Origin: Nocardioides currus
Lineage (GTDB): Bacteria > Actinomycetota > Actinomycetes > Propionibacteriales > Nocardioidaceae
DNA: 64,000 nt
NCBI RefSeq assembly: GCF_003057875.1
Contig: NZ_PYXZ01000013.1
Span: forward strand, 62,427 to 126,426
Direction of reading: 5' to 3'
The translations under genes and the position numbers were made by a program. This document shows positions 17,190 through 24,899 of the stretch, one piece after another. The number at the start of each line of letters is the position of its first letter. Within the stretch, counting starts at the first letter, position 1. A model generated the notes under the pieces. It saw only the letters and a program-made list of their open reading frames with translations, was not told the DNA's origin and searched no databases.

Positions 17190-20171
17190 GTGACGACCCA
17201 GCGGCCCCGGACCGCGGGGTCACTCGTCCGGCTGGGCTTCCTCGACGGGGCAGCCGCCGCTGCGGGCCTCGATCGACTGGGTGAGCTGGGTCCGGAGATC
17301 TGCACGCCGCTGGCCGCCTCGGCCGACCCCGACGCGGCGCTGGCCGGGCTCCTCCGCCTCGCCGACGCGGTCGAGAACCGGGCCGAGCTGCTCGAGGCGG
17401 TCGCCGACGACGAGGGTACGGCGATGCGCCTGTGCTCGGTCCTGGGCGCCAGCGAGGCGCTCACGGCCCATCTCGTCCGGCACCCCGACCAGTGGCGTGA
17501 CCTGACGGACCCCACCATCGGCGCCACGCGTGCCCCCGCCTTCGCGATGCGTGCGGCGCTGCTGGCCTCCGTCGGTGCCGATCCGCAGGTCGCGGAGCCG
17601 GTCGCCACGCTGCCCGACGCGGCGGCCGTCGACGCGCTGCGGGTCGCGTACCGGCGGATCCTGCTGCGGCTCGCCGCCCGCGACCTGGCCCACCACCTGC
17701 CCGTCGACGACGCGGCCGCCGAGATCGCGGACCTCGCGGCCGGCACCCTCGAGGCCGCGCTGGCCGTCGCCCGCGCCCGGGTCGGCGAGGCGGCGAGGAC
17801 GACCCGGCTCGCCGTCATCGCCATGGGCAAGTGCGGTGGGCGCGAGCTCAACTACGTCTCCGACGTCGACGTGGTCTTCGTGTTCGCGCCGGTCGAGGGG
17901 GCCGACGAGGGGGGCGCGCTGCGGGCCGCGACCCAGCTGGCGTCCCAGCTGATGCAGGTCTGCTCCGACCACACCGCCGAGGGGACCATCTGGCCCGTCG
18001 ACGCCAACCTGCGGCCCGAGGGGGCGTCCGGCCCCCTGGTGCGGACCCTCGCCAGCCACCGCGGCTACTACGAGAAGTGGGCCAAGACCTGGGAGTTCCA
18101 GGCGCTGCTCAAGGCCCGGCCCGTCGCGGGCGACCTCGCGCTGGGTGAGGACTACGTCCGGATGATCGAGCCGATGGTCTGGTCGGCCGCCGAGCGCGAC
18201 GGCTTCGTCCACGACGTGCAGGCGATGCGCCGACGGGTCCTCGACCACATCCCGGCGCACGAGGCGGAGCGGCAGCTGAAGCTCGGGTCGGGAGGACTGC
18301 GGGACGTGGAGTTCGCCGTCCAGCTCCTGCAGCTGGTCCACGGCCGCGCCGATCCGGCGATCCGCGCGCGGGCCACGCTGAGTGCGTTGGCCGAGCTGAC
18401 CGACGGCGGCTACGTCGGGCGCGAGGACGGCGAGGCGCTGCACGACGCCTATGCGTTCCTGCGGACCCTCGAGCACCGCATCCAGCTGCACCGGCTGCGG
18501 CGCACGCACGTGGTCCCGGACGACGAGGCCTCGCTGCGCCGGCTCGGACGCTCGCTCGGGATGCACTCCGAGCCGGTGGCCGAGCTCGACCGGCAGTGGA
18601 AGTACCACCGCCGCGAGGTGAGGCGGCTGCACGAGAAGCTGTTCTACCGTCCGCTGCTGGCCGCCGTGGCCAAGCTCGCAAGCAGTGACGCGCGGCTGTC
18701 CCTCGACGCGGCGGAGGCCCGGCTCTCGGCGCTCGGCTACGACGACCCGAAGGGCGCCCTGCGCCACCTCGAGGCCCTCACCAGCGGGGTCTCGCGCACC
18801 TCCGACATCCAGCGCACCCTGCTGCCGGTCATGCTCGAGTGGCTGGCCGACTCGCCCGACCCGGACGCCGGCCTCTTCGGCTTCCGGCGCCTGAGCGAGA
18901 GCCTGGGCCGCTCGCCGTGGTACCTCAAGATGCTGCGCGACGAGGGCGAGGTCGCCGAGCGGCTCGCCTTCCTCCTCGGCACCTCGCGCTACGCCACCGA
19001 CCTGCTCGAGCGCGAGCCGCAGGGCGTGCGGATGCTCGGCGGCGACCTGTCGCCGCTGTCCGCCGAGGCGCTCACGACCGAGATGCTGTCGGTGGCGTCC
19101 CGGCAGAGCGATCCCGAGGAGGCGGTGCGGGCGGTGCGCGCCGTACGCCGCCGTGAGCTGTTGCGGATCGCCTGCGGCAACCTCGTCGCCGGCACGGACG
19201 TGGCGCTGGTCGGCGCTGGTCTGTCGCGACTCACGGACGCGACGCTCGAGGCGACGTTGACGGTCGCGATGGACGCCGTGCGGGTCGCCCGCGGCCTCGA
19301 CGAGGAGCCCACGCGGATGGCGGTCGTCGCGATGGGGAGGTACGGCGGGTTCGAGCTGTCCTACGGCAGCGACGCGGACGTGATGTTCGTCCACGAGGCG
19401 CGCGAGGGCGTCGAGGCGCAGGTCGCGGCGGCGTACGCCCAGGCCGTGGTGGGCGAGCTGCGACGGCTGCTGTCCCTGCCCGCCAGCGACCCGCCGCTCG
19501 TGGTGGACGCCGACCTGCGACCGGAGGGCAAGCAGGGGCCGATGGTGCGCACGCTCGCCTCCTACGAGGCCTACTACGCCAAGTGGTCGCACGTGTGGGA
19601 GTTCCAGGCGCTGCTGCGGGCCGACGCGGTGGTCGGCGACCCCGAGCTCCGGGCACGGTTCACCGCCCTCATCGATCCGCTGCGCTTCCCCAGCGAGGGG
19701 ATCTCGCCCGACGACGTGGTGGAGGTGCGCCGGATCAAGGCTCGCGTCGACGACGAGCGGCTGCCGCGCGGCGCCGACCCCAACACCCACCTCAAGCTGG
19801 GCCGCGGCGGCCTCGCGGACGTCGAGTGGACCGTGCAGCTGCTCCAGATGCGGCACGCGGGCACGGTGCCCGAGCTGCGCACGCCGCAGACGCTCGCGGC
19901 GCTGGAGGCGGCGGTGGCCGCCGACCTGGTCGCGGCAGAGGACGCCGAGGTGCTGGCCGACTCCTGGCGGCTGGTGAGCAGGATGCGCAACGCCGTGACC
20001 CTGGTGCGCGGCAAGCCGTCGGACCAGGTGCCCCGCGACGCGACCGAGCGGGCGGCCGTGGCGCGGGTGCTCGGCTACGCCGCGGGAGACTCCGACCGGA
20101 TGGTCAACGACTACCTGCGCACCACCCGACGGGCGCACGCGATGGTGGAGAAAGTGTTCTGGGAAGAGTGA
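17190..20171 (+). CDS. glnE: Glutamine synthetase adenylyltransferase / deadenylylase (GlnE)
   Basis: A bifunctional cytosolic enzyme that adds AMP to, and removes it from, a Tyr of glutamine synthetase. Of 993 residues, the N-terminal half carries the adenylyl-removase nucleotidyltransferase motif GKCGGRELNYVSDVDVVFVF, and the C-terminal half the adenylylating motif GRYGGFELSYGSDADVMFVH. Each is followed by the helical EFQALLKARPVAGD / EFQALLRADAVVGD segments and an RxxLKLGxGGLxDVE(F/W)xVQLLQ motif, and the repeats are clearly paired. The GTG start is fixed by the leaderless -10. Its neighbour GS lacks the target Tyr, so the substrate should be another GS. Length matches the family. Confidence 0.95.
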   Translation: MTTQRPRTAGSLVRLGFLDGAAAAAGLDRLGELGPEICTPLAASADPDAALAGLLRLADAVENRAELLEAVADDEGTAMRLCSVLGASEALTAHLVRHPDQWRDLTDPTIGATRAPAFAMRAALLASVGADPQVAEPVATLPDAAAVDALRVAYRRILLRLAARDLAHHLPVDDAAAEIADLAAGTLEAALAVARARVGEAARTTRLAVIAMGKCGGRELNYVSDVDVVFVFAPVEGADEGGALRAATQLASQLMQVCSDHTAEGTIWPVDANLRPEGASGPLVRTLASHRGYYEKWAKTWEFQALLKARPVAGDLALGEDYVRMIEPMVWSAAERDGFVHDVQAMRRRVLDHIPAHEAERQLKLGSGGLRDVEFAVQLLQLVHGRADPAIRARATLSALAELTDGGYVGREDGEALHDAYAFLRTLEHRIQLHRLRRTHVVPDDEASLRRLGRSLGMHSEPVAELDRQWKYHRREVRRLHEKLFYRPLLAAVAKLASSDARLSLDAAEARLSALGYDDPKGALRHLEALTSGVSRTSDIQRTLLPVMLEWLADSPDPDAGLFGFRRLSESLGRSPWYLKMLRDEGEVAERLAFLLGTSRYATDLLEREPQGVRMLGGDLSPLSAEALTTEMLSVASRQSDPEEAVRAVRAVRRRELLRIACGNLVAGTDVALVGAGLSRLTDATLEATLTVAMDAVRVARGLDEEPTRMAVVAMGRYGGFELSYGSDADVMFVHEAREGVEAQVAAAYAQAVVGELRRLLSLPASDPPLVVDADLRPEGKQGPMVRTLASYEAYYAKWSHVWEFQALLRADAVVGDPELRARFTALIDPLRFPSEGISPDDVVEVRRIKARVDDERLPRGADPNTHLKLGRGGLADVEWTVQLLQMRHAGTVPELRTPQTLAALEAAVAADLVAAEDAEVLADSWRLVSRMRNAVTLVRGKPSDQVPRDATERAAVARVLGYAAGDSDRMVNDYLRTTRRAHAMVEKVFWEE

Positions 20172-20190
20172 AGGACATGACTTTATTTGA

Positions 20191-20218
20191 TGAAAGTGAA
20201 GTGATAGTCTTCTTTTCA
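20191..20218 (+). promoter_or_regulatory. AT-rich promoter/operator with an inverted repeat upstream of the SatD gene
   Basis: TGAAAGTGAAG (20191-20201) is mirrored by CTTCTTTTCA (20209-20218) around GTGATAGT, which itself looks like a -10 (GATAGT). The 48 bases 20175-20222 are far richer in A and T than anything around them. A repressor site over its own promoter is likely, since SatD ends in a helix-turn-helix. Confidence 0.45.
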
Positions 20219-20231
20219 GTGAGGTGAAGCC

Positions 20232-20888
20232 ATGCCCGTCACCACCCTGATCGGCGACCTGATCGGCTCACGCGTCTCCGCGGACCGACGGGCGCTGCAC
20301 GCACGGTTCCAGCAGGCCATCGACGACGTCAACGAGCGGTTCGCGCCGCCGACGCCCGCACGGATCACCGTGGGCGACGAGTACCAGGCCGTCTTCGCGA
20401 GCCTCGGCGACGCGCTGGCCGCGTCGCTGCTGGTGCGCATCGCGCTGCGACCCGACGGCGACATCCGTCACGGGCTAGGGCGCGGGGAGGTGCAGGTGCT
20501 CGACGCCTCGCCGCGGGTCGAGGACGGTCCCGGCTGGTGGGCGGCCCGGGCCGGGATCGAGCGGGTGGAGGCGGCCGAGGGTCGGGCGGCGTCGCGCACG
20601 CTGCGGACGGCGTACGTCGCCGGGCCGGCCGGCGAGGACGAGGCCGGCACCGGCCCCGGCACCGACACCGAGGCCCTGGTCAACGCCACCCTGCTGCTGC
20701 GCGACGAGCTGGTCACCGGGCTCTCCGACCGCTCGTTGTCGGTGCTGCGTGGTCTGCTGGACGACGAGACACAACGCGACCTCGCCGAGCGGCTGGGCAT
20801 CAGCCCGTCGGCCGTCTCCCAGCGGGTCCGCGCCGACGGCCTCGGGACCATCGTGGCCGCCCATGACCTGATGAAGGAGATCCCGTGA
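20232..20888 (+). CDS. SatD-family protein with C-terminal helix-turn-helix
   Basis: The 218-residue protein opens with TTLIGDLIGSRVSADRRALH and has ITVGDEYQAVFASLGDAL and RIALRPDGDIRHGLGRGEV, a pattern typical of the SatD family first described in the acid-tolerance sat operon of Streptococcus mutans. The C-terminus (LSDRSLSVLRGLLDDETQRDLAERLGISPSAVSQRV) is a helix-turn-helix resembling sigma-70 region 4, so DNA binding is likely. The N-terminal domain looks nucleotide-cyclase-like in layout, but its ligand is unknown. RBS GAGGTGAAG precedes the ATG. The stop overlaps the next start as GTGA. AT-rich upstream sequence with an inverted repeat suggests autoregulation. Confidence 0.8.
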   Translation: MPVTTLIGDLIGSRVSADRRALHARFQQAIDDVNERFAPPTPARITVGDEYQAVFASLGDALAASLLVRIALRPDGDIRHGLGRGEVQVLDASPRVEDGPGWWAARAGIERVEAAEGRAASRTLRTAYVAGPAGEDEAGTGPGTDTEALVNATLLLRDELVTGLSDRSLSVLRGLLDDETQRDLAERLGISPSAVSQRVRADGLGTIVAAHDLMKEIP

Positions 20889-21622
20889 GTTGGCTTGCCG
20901 TGCTGCTGATCGGGCTGGCACTCGCCGACCTGACGCACTCGGTGCGGCCGGTGCGCATCCTGCCCGAGTGCGTCGGGGCCGCGGGTGCCGTGGTGGTCGG
21001 GCTCGTCGCCGGGCTGACGCAGGGCCGCGACGTCGTCGCCCTGCTGCTGATCGCGATCGCCGTGCTGGCGTGGGGGCAGTCCGTGACCCACGGCTTCGCC
21101 GGCCGGATCCCGGCGTGCGTGCCGCTGGCCGTCCTGGCGTCCTCCGTCGGGGTCGCGATCGCCGTCGCCGGGTGGGCCGATCCGGCCGGCGGCTGGCTCG
21201 GCGACTGGCTGGACGGGACACCGCTGCCCGTGCTGGGCGGCCTGGACGCGGATCGCGCGCTGCTGCTGGGGGGTGCCTTCGCCGTCCAGCTGAGCACGGG
21301 CAACGTCGTGGTGCGCTTGGTGCTGGCTGCCACGGACACCGTCAACCCGGCCCGCCACGGGCAGAGCGACGACCCCGAGATGCAGCTCAAGGGCGGCCGC
21401 CTGCTGGGACCGTTGGAGCGGGTCTTCATCCTGGGCCTCGCGCTCGCGGGCCAGGTGACGGCCGCGAGCATCGTGGTCGCGGCCAAGGGGCTGTTGCGCT
21501 TCCCCGAGCTGTCCTCGCGTCGCGACCAGGAGCGCATCCACCTGCTGACGGAGTACTTCCTGGTCGGCAGCTTCGTCTCCTGGCTGGTCGCGCTGACCTC
21601 GCTCGTGCTGCTCATGGAATGA
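20885..21622 (+). CDS. Multi-pass membrane partner of the SatD protein (DUF3307-like)
   Basis: This 245-residue protein has about seven hydrophobic segments and a conserved-looking cytoplasmic loop GGRLLGPLERVFILGLALAG. After it come AAKGLLRFPELSSRR and EYFLVGSFVSWLVAL, which closely match the membrane proteins encoded next to satD genes. The GTG start overlaps the SatD stop by four bases, so translation is coupled. No catalytic motif is evident. The partnership suggests that the soluble SatD protein senses or signals through this membrane protein, but the signal is unknown. Confidence 0.75.
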   Translation: MSWLAVLLIGLALADLTHSVRPVRILPECVGAAGAVVVGLVAGLTQGRDVVALLLIAIAVLAWGQSVTHGFAGRIPACVPLAVLASSVGVAIAVAGWADPAGGWLGDWLDGTPLPVLGGLDADRALLLGGAFAVQLSTGNVVVRLVLAATDTVNPARHGQSDDPEMQLKGGRLLGPLERVFILGLALAGQVTAASIVVAAKGLLRFPELSSRRDQERIHLLTEYFLVGSFVSWLVALTSLVLLME

Positions 21623-21630
21623 TCTGCGCC

Positions 21631-22320
21631 ATGACCGGCCGTCCCGACTCGCTGCTGTGGTGGCGCGCCGGGACCGTGTCGGCGATGACCTTCCTGCTCG
21701 GCGCCGTCGGGCACGTGAGCGCCGGCGGGCTGATGCCGTCGTGGGTGGTGCTCGCGGCGATGTTCGCGATCGGCACCACGGTCTGCGCCTCGGTGCTGTC
21801 CCAGCGGGTCTCCGCGGGCCGCATCATCGCGCTCGTGGCGCTGGGCCAGACGGCGTGCCACGCGGTGCTCAGCCTCGCGGCCGGCCACGCCGGCGACGCC
21901 CCCGCGGTGGCGCGCGACCTGGGCCACGGCGCGGGGACGAGCTCGCTCCCGGTCAGCGACGGCCACCGGGTGGGCTCGCTGCAGGACTACTACGACGCGA
22001 CCGTCGGGGCGTCCACGACGGGCTCGGCGCTGACCGTGCCCGACCCGGCTGCCCTGCTGCAGCACCTGCCGATGTTCGCCCTCCACACGCTGGTCGCGGT
22101 GCTCGTCGGCCTGTGGCTGGCGGCCGGCGAACGAGCGCTCTCGGCGCTGCTGACCCTCGTCGTGACGCGCGTCGTCGCGCTGCTCGTGGTGCCCGCCGTG
22201 GCGGTCACCACCGCACCCCGCCTGGCGCCGCTGCGTCGGCGCCCCGCCACTCCTCCCTCGCTCGCCCGGGTGGCACGCACCGTCGTGCGCCGTGGTCCGC
22301 CGGCCCTCCTCGCCGCCTGA
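21631..22320 (+). CDS. Integral membrane protein of unknown function
   Basis: The 229-residue product has four to five predicted membrane segments (e.g. GTVSAMTFLLGAVGHVSAGG, ALHTLVAVLVGLWLAAGERA, LLTLVVTRVVALLVVPAVAV). A loop is rich in Gly, Asp and His (AGHAGDAPAVARDLGHGAG). The C-terminus is basic and Pro/Arg-rich, probably cytoplasmic. Proteins of this type are often found beside PepSY-TM and copper-related genes in Actinobacteria, which fits the next gene, but no metal-binding motif is clear. It starts eight bases after the previous stop. Confidence 0.65.
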   Translation: MTGRPDSLLWWRAGTVSAMTFLLGAVGHVSAGGLMPSWVVLAAMFAIGTTVCASVLSQRVSAGRIIALVALGQTACHAVLSLAAGHAGDAPAVARDLGHGAGTSSLPVSDGHRVGSLQDYYDATVGASTTGSALTVPDPAALLQHLPMFALHTLVAVLVGLWLAAGERALSALLTLVVTRVVALLVVPAVAVTTAPRLAPLRRRPATPPSLARVARTVVRRGPPALLAA

Positions 22321-22407
22321 CCATCCACCACCGACCGCGCGACCGCGGGCGCCGTACGCGCCCGTGCGCGTCCGTGCGGCGATCTCGCACTGCCGAGGAG
22401 ACCTCGC

Positions 22408-23826
22408 ATGACCACCCAGATCGACCCTGCCCCGTCGGGCTCGGCGCCGCCGCGCGCCACCTCGCCCCGGTCCACCACCGGCTCCGGCTGGTTCCGCGCC
22501 TTCTGGCGCTGGCACTTCTACGCCTCCTTCCTGGTGGCACCCGTCCTGCTCGTGCTGGCCGTCACCGGCCTGATCTACCTCTTCCGCTTCCAGCTCGAAC
22601 CGCTGATCCACGCGGACCTGATGAAGGTCGAGGCGCCGTCGGCCACCTCGATCCAGCAGCCCTACGCCAACCAGCTCGCCGCCGTCGAGCGCGAGCTCCC
22701 CGACGCCACCGTCGTCTCGATGGCCGAGCCGCGCTCGGAGGGACGCAGCACCGTCTTCTCGGTCACGATGCCGGACGAGTCGGTGCGCGACGTCTTCGTC
22801 AACCCGTACGGCGCCGAGGTGCTCGGGTCCCTCGACCCCGACACCACGCTGTCGGGCTATGCCGTGCGGATCCACGCCGAGCTGATGGCCGGCACCTGGG
22901 GTGACCGACTGATCGAGCTCGCCGTCTGCTGGGCGATCGTCATGGCCGTCACCGGCTACTACCTGTTCTGGAAGGGCCGCAAGGCGCGGGCGCGGCAGAA
23001 GAAGGTGCTGCGCACCCGGCACGCCCAGATCGGGGTGGTCGCCGGCGTCGGGCTGCTCATGCTGCTCGTCTCCGGCCTCCCGTGGACCGGCTTCTGGGGG
23101 GCCAGGGCCCAGGAGCTGGCGACCGACCGGGGCACGTCGATGTGGTCGCTGGACCACGGCGCCATCTCCGACCCGACCTCCACCCTCGACGAGTCGCTGC
23201 CGCACAGCCACGCCACCGACGTGCCGTGGGCACAGGGCGCCACGGAGGTCCCACGCTCCGGCGAACCGACCGGCGAGGAGGGGGAGCGCTCGGTCTCCAA
23301 CGTCGACACCGCGATCGCGGTCGCCGACGGCGAGGGGCTCCGGCACCCGATGACGGTCGCGCTCCCGGAGGACGACGGCGGGGTCTTCTCGGTCATCGGC
23401 TACGCGTTCGACGCGCCCAGCGACGAGCGGACCGTCCACGTCGACCAGTACGGCGGTGGGGTCGTGTCGACGTACGGCTTCGAGGACTACCCGACCCTGG
23501 CCAAGGTGGTCGCGCACGGCATCGGGCTGCACGAGGGCCGCTCGTTCGGCTACTGGTCGATGGCCGGCTCGACGTTGATGTGCCTGCTCGTCATCGCGTC
23601 GTGCGTCACCGGTCCGCTGATGTGGTGGCGGCGCCGGCCGTCGGGCTCGATCGGCGCACCGCGCGGGCGGATGCCGCTGCGGGGCACCCCGGTCCTGCTG
23701 GTGGGTCTGGTGGCGCTCGGGATCCTGCTGCCGTTCTTCGGGATCTCGGTGCTGGTCGTGCTGCTGCTCGACCAGCTCGTCGTCCGCCGGGTGCCGGCGC
23801 TGGCGGGCCGGCTCAACACGTCATGA
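22408..23826 (+). CDS. PepSY-associated transmembrane protein
   Basis: The 472-residue protein has the PepSY_TM architecture. TM1 (HFYASFLVAPVLLVLAVTGLI) follows the typical WRWHFYAS. Then come a first extracytoplasmic PepSY-like domain (residues about 70-160), a TM pair around ELAVCWAIVMAVTGYYLFW and the RxxHAQIGVVAGVGLLMLLVSGLPW helix. A second PepSY domain contains HVDQYGGGVVSTYGFEDYPT, and the end has MWWRRRP and two more helices. Family members take part in iron or copper uptake, ferric reduction or protease control; none of these can be chosen here. RBS GAGGAGACC precedes the ATG. A strong terminator hairpin follows at 23859. Confidence 0.82.
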   Translation: MTTQIDPAPSGSAPPRATSPRSTTGSGWFRAFWRWHFYASFLVAPVLLVLAVTGLIYLFRFQLEPLIHADLMKVEAPSATSIQQPYANQLAAVERELPDATVVSMAEPRSEGRSTVFSVTMPDESVRDVFVNPYGAEVLGSLDPDTTLSGYAVRIHAELMAGTWGDRLIELAVCWAIVMAVTGYYLFWKGRKARARQKKVLRTRHAQIGVVAGVGLLMLLVSGLPWTGFWGARAQELATDRGTSMWSLDHGAISDPTSTLDESLPHSHATDVPWAQGATEVPRSGEPTGEEGERSVSNVDTAIAVADGEGLRHPMTVALPEDDGGVFSVIGYAFDAPSDERTVHVDQYGGGVVSTYGFEDYPTLAKVVAHGIGLHEGRSFGYWSMAGSTLMCLLVIASCVTGPLMWWRRRPSGSIGAPRGRMPLRGTPVLLVGLVALGILLPFFGISVLVVLLLDQLVVRRVPALAGRLNTS

Positions 23827-23858
23827 TCGGGCGCATGCGCTGACGGGCCGAAATGCAG

Positions 23859-23893
23859 CGGACGGCGTGACCCCGGTGGGGTCACGCCGTCCG
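23859..23893. terminator. Bidirectional terminator hairpin between PepSY and HU genes
   Basis: A perfect 16-bp stem (23859-23874 with 23878-23893, core GACGGCGTGACCCC) closes a GGT loop. It lies between two convergent genes ending at 23826 and 23911, without a T-tract, as usual in Actinobacteria. Confidence 0.85.
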
Positions 23894-23910
23894 GCGCGTT
23901 GGTGCGGTGA

Positions 23911-24189
23911 TCAGCCCTTGTTGACGGCCGACTTGAAGGCGGCGCCGGCCTTGAAGGCGGGGGCGGTGCTCGCGGCGATCTCGATGCTCTCGCCGGTCTG
24001 CGGGTTGCGGCCGGTGCGCGCGTTGCGCGAGCGGGCCTCGAACGTGCCGAAGCCGGGCAGGGTGACCTTGTCGCCACCGGCGACGGCGCTGGTGATCGAG
24101 GACAGGACGGCCTCGAGAGCCTTGTCGGCCTGGGCGTTGGTCAGCTCGGCGTGCTGCGCGACGGCGTCGCGGAGTTCGGTCTTGTTCAC
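23911..24189 (-). CDS. hup: HU-family nucleoid DNA-binding protein
   Basis: The 92-residue product is a full HU protein: MNKTELRDAVAQ, LTNAQADKALEAVLSSI, the VTLPGFGTFEARSRNARTGRNPQTGE arm with the DNA-intercalating NPQTG, and FKAGAAFKSAVN. It lacks the long Lys/Ala-rich tail of mycobacterial HupB, so it belongs to the short HU type. It bends and compacts DNA. The start is a GTG at 24189, six bases after AAGGAG. The stop faces the strong hairpin at 23859. Confidence 0.95.
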   Translation of the reverse strand: MNKTELRDAVAQHAELTNAQADKALEAVLSSITSAVAGGDKVTLPGFGTFEARSRNARTGRNPQTGESIEIAASTAPAFKAGAAFKSAVNKG

Positions 24190-24279
24190 GTGTGCTCCTT
24201 ACAGATCGTGGGTTCTAACGCTCCAACCCAACACCACGGCACCCACGGACTTCAACGCACCCCCTCCCGGAACGGTGCG

Positions 24280-24285
24280 TAGCGT
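24280..24285 (+). promoter_or_regulatory. -10 box of a leaderless promoter (secreted protein gene)
   Basis: TAGCGT, then GGGGCC, then the ATG at 24292. Confidence 0.5.
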
Positions 24286-24291
24286 GGGGCC

Positions 24292-24780
24292 ATGACCTCT
24301 CGAACCCCGGCCCGAGTCGGGTCCGCCCTCGTCCTCACCGGGCTCCTCGCCGCACCGATGGGCGTCGCCCCGGCCGGCGCCGCGGAGCACGCGGCGGGCC
24401 GGATCGCCGCCTCCGACGGCACCTGCACCTCCACGAAGCTGACCGGCGACAAGCCGATCCGGTCGAAGGCAGGCAAGAAGCTCGGGACCGCGCAGATGTT
24501 CACTGCGACGCGCGGCGGCGACCTCGGCTTCTGCGTCCGGATCACGCCGATCAAGCCGTTGCGCAAGGTCACGACGCAGGCACTGCTCCCGCACCAGACC
24601 TTCTTCGCCGACGGCCAGCCGAGCTCCCACGGCCTGATCGGCGGGTCGGGGCTGTGGCGCCACCCCTTCCTGGTCACCGGCAGCGACGTCGGCACGGGCT
24701 ACTCCATGAAGGCGACCGCGAGGCTGGTCGTGCCCGGCGGACCGTCGGGCACGGCGAAGCTCGAGGGCACCCTGCCCTGA
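24292..24780 (+). CDS. Secreted protein of unknown function (162 aa)
   Basis: A signal peptide (VGSALVLTGLLAAPMGVAP, cleavage near PAGAA) precedes a domain of about 130 residues with two Cys (GTCTSTKL and LGFCVRI). The domain is basic and beta-rich (TAQMFTATRGGDLGFCVRIT, YSMKATARLVVPGG). No family is recognised. It is leaderless. Tandem hairpins follow the stop, and the neighbouring nucleotidase gene converges on them. Confidence 0.7.
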   Translation: MTSRTPARVGSALVLTGLLAAPMGVAPAGAAEHAAGRIAASDGTCTSTKLTGDKPIRSKAGKKLGTAQMFTATRGGDLGFCVRITPIKPLRKVTTQALLPHQTFFADGQPSSHGLIGGSGLWRHPFLVTGSDVGTGYSMKATARLVVPGGPSGTAKLEGTLP

Positions 24781-24829
24781 AGACACCCGGTGCCGGTGCA
24801 TCGGGCGGCGACTTCTCGGGCGAGTTGTC

Positions 24830-24890
24830 GACGTCGGGGTGCTTGCATGCCCCCTGACGTCTGGGTTTCCCCGCAGGAGCGGGGAAACCC
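24830..24890. terminator. Tandem hairpins between convergent genes
   Basis: The second hairpin is a perfect 12-bp stem, GGGTTTCCCCGC (24863-24874) with GCGGGGAAACCC (24879-24890), loop AGGA. Before it, GACGTCGGGG (24830-24839) pairs imperfectly with CCCC..GACGTC (to 24861). Both lie between gene ends at 24780 and 24900. Confidence 0.75.
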
Positions 24891-24899
24891 GGAGGGCTC

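Noticed and set aside
17220..20138. 972-aa open frame antisense to glnE
   Set aside because: A by-product of GC-rich codons; the encoded sequence is Arg/Gly/Leu/Val-rich with no domains, while the plus frame is a clear GlnE.
20891..22320. Fusion of the DUF3307-like frame with the next membrane protein
   Set aside because: The long frame is a shifted reading; two separate genes with their own starts fit the membrane-protein patterns.
24861..24896. CRISPR-like repeat
   Set aside because: Only one copy, no spacer-repeat pattern and no cas gene; better explained as a terminator between convergent genes.
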